Origin: Rhizobacter sp.
GTDB taxonomy: Bacteria; Pseudomonadota; Gammaproteobacteria; Burkholderiales; Burkholderiaceae_C
Reading direction: 5' to 3'
DNA: 12,723 nucleotides
Assembly (NCBI GenBank): GCA_025351675.1
Contig: JANXVK010000044.1
Location: 1-12,723, forward strand
Below, one piece after another: positions 6,758 to 12,723 of the stretch; position 1 is the first letter of the stretch; each line of letters opens with the position of its first letter. The position numbers were made by a program, and so were the translations under genes. A model generated the notes under the pieces. The model was not told where the DNA came from. It made no database searches and saw only the letters and a list, made by a program, of their open reading frames with translations.

Positions 6758-6806
6758 CACGCCTACACGGCGTAAATTTGTGGCCCGCACGCCGTCACGG
6801 CGTGAA
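6758..6806. repeat. Two near-identical 19-bp palindromic units 30 bases apart
   Basis: The unit at 6758-6776 and the unit at 6788-6806 match at 16 of 19 positions and start exactly 30 bases apart. Each folds on itself: ACGCC/GGCGT with a 5-base loop in the first, and CACGCCG/CGGCGTG (6788-6794 and 6798-6804, 3-base loop) in the second. The loop of the second is the stop codon of the gamma-glutamyltransferase gene. They may work as minus-strand transcription stops. Confidence 0.4.
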
Positions 6807-8762
6807 CGTGTCGCCCAGCACCAGCCCTTCGCGGCGCGGGTCGGCGCCGCCCTGCAGCGCCGGCTTGCCGTTCGACTGCACGCGGATCACCGTGCCGATG
6901 CCGCTCGACTGGGCCGCGACCGACACCGTGTGCCCCATCGCCCGCAAGCCGATCACGAGCGGATCGCCCGCGCCGTTGTTCGCGACGATCACGTTCGGGT
7001 GCTCGCCGCCGACGTTCGTCGTCGGGCTGTTGGCCGCGCCGAAATCGACCATCGACGTGGCCTGTTGCGCATCGAGCCCCCAGTCGAGCACGCCGACCAC
7101 GGTCTTGATGACGTACTGGATGATCGTGCTGCCGCCCGGCGAGCCGGTGCCCATCACGAAGTCGCCCTTCATGCCGTCGGCCGCGATCTTGAACACCAGC
7201 GTCGGCGCCATCGAGCTGCGTGGGCGCTTGCCCGGCTGGAGCCGGTTCGCGATCGGCGCACCGGTGGCGTCGGTCGGCGCCGCCGAGAAGTCGGTCAGCT
7301 GGTTGTTGAGGATGAAGCCGCGCGTCATGTGGTACGAGCCGAAGCCGCTTTCCACGGTGGTGGTCATCACGAGCACGCTGCCGTCCTTGTCGACGATCGT
7401 CATGTGCGAGGTGCCGCTTTCGGGCGTGCGGTCGATGCCGAACGCGGTGGGTCCGAGGTTGCCGGCCACCGCCGTGCCCAGGCTCGCCGAGAACCTGACG
7501 AGGTCGGCGCGGCTGCGCATGTAGGTCTTGTTGAGCATGGTGTCGGGCGTGCCGCCGGGCAACGGCACGAAGTCGGTGTCGGCGATGTATTTGTCGCGGT
7601 CGGCATAGGCCAGGCGTTCGGCCTCGCTGACCAAGTGCACACCCAGCACCTGCGGCTGGCCGCCTTCGAGGTCGAGCGCGGTCGGCTTGTACAGGCCGAG
7701 GTTGAAATTCTCGAGCACGCCGAGCGCCGAGGCGACCGTGATGCCGCCCGACGACGGCGGCGGCATGCCGCAGACCCAGTACGCACGGTAGGTGGTGCAG
7801 ATCGGCTCGCGCTTCTTGGCCTGGTAGCCGGCGAGGTCGGCCAGCGTCAGCTTGCCCGGGGTGATCGCGCTGCCGTCCGCAGCGCTCGCGGTAACACCCG
7901 TTTTTGCGACGATGGCCTGCGCGATCGCGCCGGTGTAGAGCGCGTTGGCGCCGTCGCTGGCGAGGCTGGTCAGGGTCTCGGCGTAGGCCGGGATCTTCAG
8001 CAGCGTGCCGAGCGGCTTGGCTGTGAGATCGGTATTGAGGTAGGTCGCGGTGGCCTCGGCATCGCGCAGGAAGTTGGTGCGCGCGCCGGCGATCGCGGCG
8101 GCCATCCGGCCGCTGATCGCGAAGCCGTCGGTCGCGTGCTTGATGCCGGGCGCGAACAGGTCTTTCCAGGGCAGCTTGCCGTGGTCCTTGTGGGCCAGGT
8201 CGATCATGCGCACGGCGCCGGGCACGCCGATCGCGCGGCCGCTGGCGCGCGCGCTCGGCTTCGGCGTGGTCTGGTCGGTGGTGTCGTCGATCCAGCGCAG
8301 GTAGTTCTCGGTCGCGGTGGCCGGCGCGGTCTCGCGGCCATCGTAGGACTGCACGGTCTTCGCCTTCGCGTCGTAGTACAGCATGAAGGCGCCACCGCCC
8401 AAGCCGCTCGATTGCGGCTCGACCAAGCCCAGCACCATCTGCACCGCCACCGCCGCATCGGCGGCGCTGCCGCCGGCCTTCAGCACGTCGCAGCCGGCCT
8501 TGCTGGCGAGCGGGTTCGCGGTCACGACCATGTAGTTCTTCGCATGCACCGGCTTGTAGCCGGTGCGGTAGCCGGACGCGGGTTCGGGCGCGGCAGGATC
8601 GCCCGGCAGACCGGAGCCGACCACCACGCTGGCACCGGCGCTCGTGACGGCACAGGCGGTGTCGAGCGCATCGTCGCTGCCGCCGCATCCGGCGACCGCG
8701 AGCACGGCGCTCGCGGCGAGCAGCAGCGCCGAAGCCTGAGGCACAAATCGTTTCACTTGCAT
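6795..8762 (-). CDS. ggt: Gamma-glutamyltransferase, predicted lipoprotein
   Basis: A 655-residue N-terminal-nucleophile enzyme that hydrolyses glutathione or transfers its gamma-glutamyl group, acting in the periplasm and matured by self-cleavage. The start ATG (8762-8760) has GAGG (8774-8771) 8 bases upstream. A signal peptide ends in the lipobox AVAGC (22-26), so Cys26 is predicted to be lipidated. The active-site arginine region is YDGRETAP (140-147); the product-release motif IGVPGAVRM is at 178-186. The self-cleavage and catalytic threonine is T451 in SGTSHMTIVD, and SSMAPT (516-521) and GSPGGST (540-546) line the gamma-glutamyl pocket. It is longer than E. coli Ggt (580 residues), mainly through a linker after the lipobox (27-72) and an extra stretch around 150-175. 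It is divergent from maeB and converges on the enolase-family gene. A related cephalosporin acylase activity cannot be excluded. Confidence 0.93.
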   Translation of the reverse strand: MQVKRFVPQASALLLAASAVLAVAGCGGSDDALDTACAVTSAGASVVVGSGLPGDPAAPEPASGYRTGYKPVHAKNYMVVTANPLASKAGCDVLKAGGSAADAAVAVQMVLGLVEPQSSGLGGGAFMLYYDAKAKTVQSYDGRETAPATATENYLRWIDDTTDQTTPKPSARASGRAIGVPGAVRMIDLAHKDHGKLPWKDLFAPGIKHATDGFAISGRMAAAIAGARTNFLRDAEATATYLNTDLTAKPLGTLLKIPAYAETLTSLASDGANALYTGAIAQAIVAKTGVTASAADGSAITPGKLTLADLAGYQAKKREPICTTYRAYWVCGMPPPSSGGITVASALGVLENFNLGLYKPTALDLEGGQPQVLGVHLVSEAERLAYADRDKYIADTDFVPLPGGTPDTMLNKTYMRSRADLVRFSASLGTAVAGNLGPTAFGIDRTPESGTSHMTIVDKDGSVLVMTTTVESGFGSYHMTRGFILNNQLTDFSAAPTDATGAPIANRLQPGKRPRSSMAPTLVFKIAADGMKGDFVMGTGSPGGSTIIQYVIKTVVGVLDWGLDAQQATSMVDFGAANSPTTNVGGEHPNVIVANNGAGDPLVIGLRAMGHTVSVAAQSSGIGTVIRVQSNGKPALQGGADPRREGLVLGDTFTP

Positions 8763-8780
8763 GCGCTTTTCCTCTTGCTG

Positions 8781-8792
8781 TGGATCACCTCC
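8781..8792 (-). promoter_or_regulatory. Extended anti-16S (super Shine-Dalgarno) element in the ggt leader
   Basis: On the minus strand this reads GGAGGTGATCCA, a perfect 12-base complement of the conserved bacterial 16S rRNA 3' tail. It lies 18 bases upstream of the ggt ATG, too far for normal initiation, and a normally placed GAGG lies between. It may be a ribosome standby or enhancer site. On the plus strand the same bases copy the 16S tail itself. Confidence 0.45.
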
Positions 8793-8924
8793 AAGTCACG
8801 AGCCGCGTGCCGTCGACCGATGGTGTCGGCCCATTTTGGGCGCACCGCCGCAATGCAGCGATGCGGGCTTTCCAGCGGTTGTTTTGCCCGACGCCTTGGC
8901 GCACCATGGCCCACTGCCAACCGC

Positions 8925-8928
8925 GGAG
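8925..8928 (+). promoter_or_regulatory. Shine-Dalgarno GGAG that selects the maeB TTG start
   Basis: GGAG lies 7 bases before the TTG at 8936, while the in-frame ATG at 8906 has no such motif in front. This supports TTG as the real start. Confidence 0.6.
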
Positions 8929-8935
8929 CACCGCC

Positions 8936-11257
8936 TTGAAGAAGAACACGACCGAACTCTCAGCCGCCGAAAGCGCCCTGCGCGACGCCGCGCTCGAATA
9001 CCACCGCACGCCGACGCGCGGCAAGATCGCCGTGCTGCCGACCAAGCCGTTGAGCAACCAGCGCGATCTCTCGCTCGCGTACTCGCCCGGCGTGGCCTAC
9101 GCCTGTCTGGCGATCGAGGCCGATCCCTCGCTCGCGTTCGAGTACACCTCGCGCGGGAACCTGGTCGGCGTGGTCACGAACGGCACCGCGGTGCTGGGCT
9201 TGGGCGACATCGGCCCGCTGGCCGGCAAACCGGTGATGGAGGGCAAGGGCTGCCTGTTCCAGAAGTTCGCCGGCATCGACGTGTTCGACATCGAACTCGC
9301 CGAGCGCGACCCCGACAAGCTGGTCGAGATCATCGCCGCGCTCGAGCCGACGCTCGGCGGTGTGAACCTGGAGGACATCAAGGCGCCCGAATGCTTCTAC
9401 ATCGAGAAGAAGCTGCGCGAGCGCATGAAAATTCCGGTGTTCCATGACGACCAGCACGGCACCGCGATCATCTCCGCGGCCGCGCTGCTCAACGGGCTCG
9501 AACTCGTCGGCAAGAAGATCGGCGAGGTCAAGATCGCGGTCTCAGGCGCGGGTGCGGCCGCGATCGCCTGCCTCGACCTGATGGTCGAGCTCGGCGTGTC
9601 GCGCACCAACATCTTCATGTGCGACTCGAAGGGTCTGGTGCACGACCGCCGCGAGGACACCCTCGACGCGTCGAAGCAGCGCTACGCGCAGAAGACCTCG
9701 GCCCGCACGCTGGCCGACGTGATGGACGGCGCCGACGTGCTGCTCGGCTGCTCGGCCGCCGGCGCGGTCACGCAGGACATGGTCAAGTCGATGGCGCGCC
9801 AGCCGATCATCCTCGCGCTCGCGAACCCCGAGCCCGAGATCCGCCCCGAGCTCGCGAAGGCGGTGCGGCCCGACTGCATCATCGCGACCGGTCGCTCGGA
9901 TTATCCGAACCAGGTCAACAACGTCCTGTGCTTCCCGTACATCTTCCGCGGCGCGCTCGACAGCGGCGCGACCAGCATCACCGAAGCGATGAAGGTCGCC
10001 TGCGTGCGCGAGATCGCCGATCTGGCGAAGGCCGAGATCAGCGCTGAGGTCGCCGCCGCCTACGCCGGCCGCGAGCTGCGCTTCGGGCCCGATTACCTGA
10101 TCCCGACGCCCTTCGATTCACGTCTGATCCTGCGCATCGCGCCCGCAGTGGCGAAGGCGGCCGAGGCCTCGGGCGTGGCGACACGGCCGATCGCCGACAT
10201 GGAGGCGTATCGACAGTCACTGATGCGCTTCGTCTCCCACACCGGCATGTTCATGCGGCCGGTGTTCGGCGCCGCGAAGGCGGCACCTGCGCGCATTGCC
10301 TACGCCGAGGGTGAAGATGAGCGGACGCTGCGTGCAGTGCAGATCGCGCTCGACGAGAAGCTTGTGCGCCCGATCCTGATCGGCCGGCCCGCGGTGATCG
10401 CCTCGCACATCGAACGTGCGGGCTTGAGGCTTGAGGCCGGCCGCGACTTCGAGGTCGTGAACCCGGAAGACGACACGCGCTTCCGCCAGTACTGGGAGGC
10501 CTACCACCAGCTCAACGCGCGCAACGGCGTGACGCCCGAGATGGCGAAGGCGGTGGTGCGGCGCTCGAACACGACGATCGGCGCGCTGATGGTGCAGCTG
10601 GGCGATGCCGACGGCATGCTCTGCGGCCTGGTCGGCCGCTTCGACAACCATCTCGCGCACATCGACGAGGTCATCGGCAAACACCCGAAGGCGACCGTGT
10701 ACGCGACGCTGAATGCGCTGATGCTGCCCAAGCACACGCTGTTCATCACCGACGCGTATGTCAACGAGAACCCGAGCGCCGAAGAGCTCGCCGACATCGC
10801 GGTGATGTCGGCCGACGCGATCCGTCACTTCGGGCTGGAGCCGCGCGTCGCGTTCCTGTCGCACTCGTCGTACGGCAGCAGCAAGCGACCCGGCGCGGTG
10901 AAGATGCGCAAGGCCCGCGACCTGTTCGTGGCACGCATGCCCGACGTGCCGGCCGACGGCGAGATGCAGGGCGACGCCGCGCTCGACGACAGCCTGCGCA
11001 ACGCGCTGATGCCCGACACGACGCTGGCAGGCACCGCCAACCTGCTGGTGCTGCCGAATCTCGACGCCGCGAACATCCTCTACAACGTGCTGAAGATGAC
11101 CGGCGGACAAGGCGTCACGGTCGGGCCGATCCTGCTCGGCAGCAACGCGCCGGCGCACATCCTGACGCCGGCGGCGACGGTGCGGCGCGTTGTCAACATG
11201 ACGGCGCTGGCGGTGGCGCACGCCGGAGCCTTGGCACGTCGCAACGCGAACGGCTGA
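8936..11257 (+). CDS. maeB: NADP-dependent malic enzyme with C-terminal phosphotransacetylase-like domain
   Basis: A 773-residue cytoplasmic enzyme that oxidatively decarboxylates malate to pyruvate with NADP, linking the TCA cycle to NADPH supply. The malic enzyme part (about 15-430) shows AYSPGVA with the catalytic tyrosine (Y49), the lysine in [17 protein letters not shown] (K104), metal ligands at [11 protein letters not shown] (E146, D147) and FHDDQHGTA (171-172), the nucleotide-binding SGAGAAA (203-209), LANPEPEI (295-302) and NQVNNVL (325-331). The C-terminal part (about 450-773) is phosphotransacetylase-like, with [20 protein letters not shown] (603-622) and [16 protein letters not shown] (642-657). 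In known MaeB proteins this domain binds acetyl-CoA as an allosteric inhibitor and is not itself active. The TTG at 8936 fits the family length (about 760) and has GGAG 7 bases upstream; the ATG at 8906 would add 10 residues. It stands alone, divergent from ggt and 10 bases from the convergent PrsW-type gene. Confidence 0.94.
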   Translation: MKKNTTELSAAESALRDAALEYHRTPTRGKIAVLPTKPLSNQRDLSLAYSPGVAYACLAIEADPSLAFEYTSRGNLVGVVTNGTAVLGLGDIGPLAGKPVMEGKGCLFQKFAGIDVFDIELAERDPDKLVEIIAALEPTLGGVNLEDIKAPECFYIEKKLRERMKIPVFHDDQHGTAIISAAALLNGLELVGKKIGEVKIAVSGAGAAAIACLDLMVELGVSRTNIFMCDSKGLVHDRREDTLDASKQRYAQKTSARTLADVMDGADVLLGCSAAGAVTQDMVKSMARQPIILALANPEPEIRPELAKAVRPDCIIATGRSDYPNQVNNVLCFPYIFRGALDSGATSITEAMKVACVREIADLAKAEISAEVAAAYAGRELRFGPDYLIPTPFDSRLILRIAPAVAKAAEASGVATRPIADMEAYRQSLMRFVSHTGMFMRPVFGAAKAAPARIAYAEGEDERTLRAVQIALDEKLVRPILIGRPAVIASHIERAGLRLEAGRDFEVVNPEDDTRFRQYWEAYHQLNARNGVTPEMAKAVVRRSNTTIGALMVQLGDADGMLCGLVGRFDNHLAHIDEVIGKHPKATVYATLNALMLPKHTLFITDAYVNENPSAEELADIAVMSADAIRHFGLEPRVAFLSHSSYGSSKRPGAVKMRKARDLFVARMPDVPADGEMQGDAALDDSLRNALMPDTTLAGTANLLVLPNLDAANILYNVLKMTGGQGVTVGPILLGSNAPAHILTPAATVRRVVNMTALAVAHAGALARRNANG

Positions 11258-11274
11258 GGCGGCCGCGTCAGTCG
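11251..11274. terminator. Palindrome overlapping both stop codons of maeB and the PrsW-type gene
   Basis: A 24-bp near-palindrome, 20 of 24 bases symmetric, is centred on GCGGCCGC (11259-11266). The maeB TGA (11255-11257) and the convergent TGA (complement of 11268-11270) are its mirror-image parts. With no spacer, a loop of about 4 bases would have to open. It may be a shared bidirectional terminator, though there is no T-run. Confidence 0.35.
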
Positions 11275-12281
11275 GCCAGCGTCCAGATCTGCGACAAGGC
11301 CTTGCGGCGCATGGGCAGCAGCGGCTGCAGCGCGAGCATGCCGGTGCGGCCGATGCTGGTTTCGAGGTAGCGCATCTCGGCGAACTTGGCGCGAGTCTCG
11401 TCGTCGAGCGTGGGCTCGAAGCCGTTCTCGCGCATCATCAACACGCCCTTCGCACGCAACGCCAGCTCGGAGAACAGGCTCAGGTAGCACAGCAGGTCGG
11501 CGACCGCCGGCCCGTGAAAGTGGCTGCGCAGGCTCTTCAGGTAGTGGCCCACCGGCGAGCCCGACAACTCGCCCGAGTGGATCAGCGTCAGCATCTGCGC
11601 GTCGGCGTCGAAACCGCGGCCGAGCCAGTCGCCGAGCGAGCGCTCGCCGCGGTGGAGCGCGAACAGCAGCATCGGCGGCACCACGACCAACACCGCGACC
11701 GTCGCAGCTTTGGGCGCCTCGGCGAGGTGGTTGAAGGCGGAATGCAGCAGCACGGCCACCGCGAAGCCCGGCAGCGCCGCGAGCAGTCCGCGCCGCTCGT
11801 CGCGCTCGGTGACGGCCAGACCGATCACCGCGACGATCGCGGTGGCGCCGCCATGCATGATGGCCGTGCCGAAGCCGCGCACGACCCAAGTGGCCAACCC
11901 CGCATCGGGCGCGTGCCACAGCACGTAGAGGTTTTCGATCAGCGCGAAGCCGCAGCCGACTGCGAAGCCGAGGATCGCGGCGTCGACCAGGAAGCCGATC
12001 CGGTGGCGCCGGATCAGCACGACGATGACGAACGCCTTCAGCGCTTCCTCGATGAAGGGCGACACGTAGCGCGTGTACGCGGCCAGATCGATCGGGAAGC
12101 GCCCGAGCAGCGCCTTGTTGACGACGAACGCCAGTGCCGCGGCCGCGATGCCGCTGCCCAGCACGACGATGACGAGGCCGGGCTGCACGAGCTTGTAGCT
12201 GTCGAGCCAGAACAGCGTCGTCAGGAAGCAAAGCACCGGGAGCAGGCACAGCAGCGCGGCGATCAGGGGCGTGGACAGCAT
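11268..12281 (-). CDS. PrsW-family intramembrane metalloprotease
   Basis: A 337-residue inner-membrane protein of the PrsW (CPBP-like) protease family, which cleaves substrates inside or near the membrane; the classical member works on anti-sigma factors in Bacillus. The N-terminal two thirds hold about six to eight hydrophobic segments (5-25, 34-55, 75-92, 97-122, 130-157, 165-185, 192-210). Conserved residues are in place: the EE pair in FIEEALKAF (E78, E79), FALIEN (E116), IMHGGATA (H143) and LLHSAFNHL (H180). Residues from about 211 on form a soluble C-terminal region of some 125 residues that I do not recognise and that is not part of the minimal family. The ATG at 12281 has no clear Shine-Dalgarno. 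It follows an outer-membrane barrel gene by 16 bases on the same strand, so the two are probably co-transcribed. The substrate is unknown. Confidence 0.88.
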   Translation of the reverse strand: MLSTPLIAALLCLLPVLCFLTTLFWLDSYKLVQPGLVIVVLGSGIAAAALAFVVNKALLGRFPIDLAAYTRYVSPFIEEALKAFVIVVLIRRHRIGFLVDAAILGFAVGCGFALIENLYVLWHAPDAGLATWVVRGFGTAIMHGGATAIVAVIGLAVTERDERRGLLAALPGFAVAVLLHSAFNHLAEAPKAATVAVLVVVPPMLLFALHRGERSLGDWLGRGFDADAQMLTLIHSGELSGSPVGHYLKSLRSHFHGPAVADLLCYLSLFSELALRAKGVLMMRENGFEPTLDDETRAKFAEMRYLETSIGRTGMLALQPLLPMRRKALSQIWTLAD

Positions 12282-12297
12282 GGGCCGGGCGTGCGCA

Positions 12298-12723
12298 CTA
12301 CATGATCTTCAGCGACAGCATCCACTCGCGCCCGGTGCGCCCACCGCGCTCCGAGCCGACGGCGACGCCAGCCGACAGGATCATCTCGTACCAGTGCAGC
12401 ACGCTGAAGCGCAGGTCGAGCTGCGCGCCGACGCTGGTGTAGCGCTTGCGCAGCGCAGCGCGGCCGGGGTCTGTCCAGAGTGCACTGCCAAACACCGCCG
12501 GGCGCAGCCAAGTGGCGTGGAAGCCCGGCATGCCGGCCGACTCGAACACCAGCGGCGGCAGGTTCCATTCGATCATCTGACGCGCGAACGACAGGCCCGC
12601 GATCTCGTTGAGGCGGAAGCCCGGCATCGCTTCGTAGTCGCGGTAGCGCTTGACTTCGCCGTCGTCGATGCGGTTGTTGCCGAAGCCGCCGAAGTAGAAG
12701 TTCGCGAGCGGGTTGTTGCGGTC
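12298..12723 (-). CDS. C-terminal part of an outer-membrane beta-barrel protein (surface antigen-like)
   Basis: The last 141 residues of a larger protein cut by the right window edge; the frame is open to base 12723 and ends at TAG (12300-12298). The visible part begins with NPLANFYFGGFGNNRIDD and continues with RYRDYEAMPGFRLNEIAG and alternating polar/hydrophobic strands (MIEWNLPPLVF, VGAQLDLRFSVL, MILSAGVAVG), ending in REWMLSLKIM. This pattern of amphipathic strands with aromatic girdle residues fits the final strands of an Omp85/D15-type or TolB-propeller-linked outer-membrane barrel. From memory, such proteins have a similar FGGFGNN segment and LKI ending. The last residue is Met, not the usual Phe or Trp. 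The N-terminal domain is not visible, so the exact family stays open. It is upstream of the PrsW-type gene in the same direction with a 16-base gap. Confidence 0.65.
   Translation of the reverse strand, partial: DRNNPLANFYFGGFGNNRIDDGEVKRYRDYEAMPGFRLNEIAGLSFARQMIEWNLPPLVFESAGMPGFHATWLRPAVFGSALWTDPGRAALRKRYTSVGAQLDLRFSVLHWYEMILSAGVAVGSERGGRTGREWMLSLKIM

Larger units (their letters stand above)
8763..8935. promoter_or_regulatory. Divergent promoter region between ggt and maeB
   Basis: This 173-base gap must hold promoters for both genes. It contains a 12-base match to the 16S rRNA 3' tail (8781-8792) and an inverted repeat with arms GGTG/CACC outside and GCCC/GGGC inside (8822-8846, 5-base loop ATTTT). 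No -35/-10 pair is convincing on either strand. The plus-strand reading frame is open across much of the gap, but its product is unlike MaeB, so I treat it as non-coding. Confidence 0.5.

Noticed and set aside
8780..8935. Extension of MaeB by 52 codons to a GTG at 8780
   Set aside because: The peptide is Cys/Trp/Pro-rich and unlike MaeB, and GGAG at 8925-8928 with correct spacing points to the TTG at 8936.
6429..8939. Very long plus-strand open frame (836 codons) antisense to the gamma-glutamyltransferase gene
   Set aside because: It is arginine-, alanine- and histidine-rich with no recognisable domain, overlaps the enolase-family gene in another frame, and lies opposite a gene with all family motifs. 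This is a frame shadow of high-GC coding DNA.

Overview
The window is dense, GC-rich bacterial DNA with short intergenic gaps. Gene content (LivF-type and TauABC-type ABC transporters, GMC oxidoreductase, GntR/UTRA regulator, enolase-superfamily enzyme, lipoprotein gamma-glutamyltransferase, fused MaeB malic enzyme, PrsW-type protease, outer-membrane barrel) and codon choice suggest a Gram-negative proteobacterium, most likely a betaproteobacterium of the Burkholderiales. This is an inference from style and content, since no rRNA or marker gene is present.

Layout. Bases 1-368 (+) are the 3' end of a LivF-type branched-chain amino acid ABC ATPase. It converges on a four-gene minus-strand operon that is read from about 4736 down to 376: NitT/TauT-family permease, ATPase, periplasmic binding protein, then an FAD-dependent GMC oxidoreductase whose GTG start overlaps the binding-protein stop by 4 bp. 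Divergent from it, a GntR/HutC-type regulator (4810-5535) and a mandelate-racemase/muconate-lactonizing-type enzyme (5591-6736) are read on the plus strand. The 73-bp divergent gap holds an imperfect 26-bp palindrome and a perfect 7-bp-stem hairpin. Together these six genes look like one regulated module: uptake of a small organic molecule, FAD-dependent oxidation, and an enolase-type proton-abstraction step (racemisation or dehydration). The substrate cannot be read from the sequence.

The second half is housekeeping or accessory. A lipoprotein-type gamma-glutamyltransferase (6795-8762, minus) converges on the enolase-family gene. A 173-bp divergent gap separates it from maeB (TTG start at 8936, to 11257, plus), an NADP-malic enzyme with a phosphotransacetylase-like C-terminal domain. 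Converging on maeB is a minus-strand pair: a PrsW-family intramembrane protease (11268-12281) and, upstream of it and cut by the window edge, the C-terminus of an outer-membrane beta-barrel protein (12298 to beyond 12723).

All three convergent gene pairs have one or both stop codons inside inverted repeats. The 5' leader of the gamma-glutamyltransferase carries a 12-nt perfect complement of the 16S rRNA 3' tail, 18 nt upstream of the start codon. No RNA genes, CRISPR arrays, insertion sequences or attachment sites were seen, and no gene-free stretch exceeds 300 bases. The best candidate for an undescribed system is the GntR-controlled transporter/GMC/enolase-family module.
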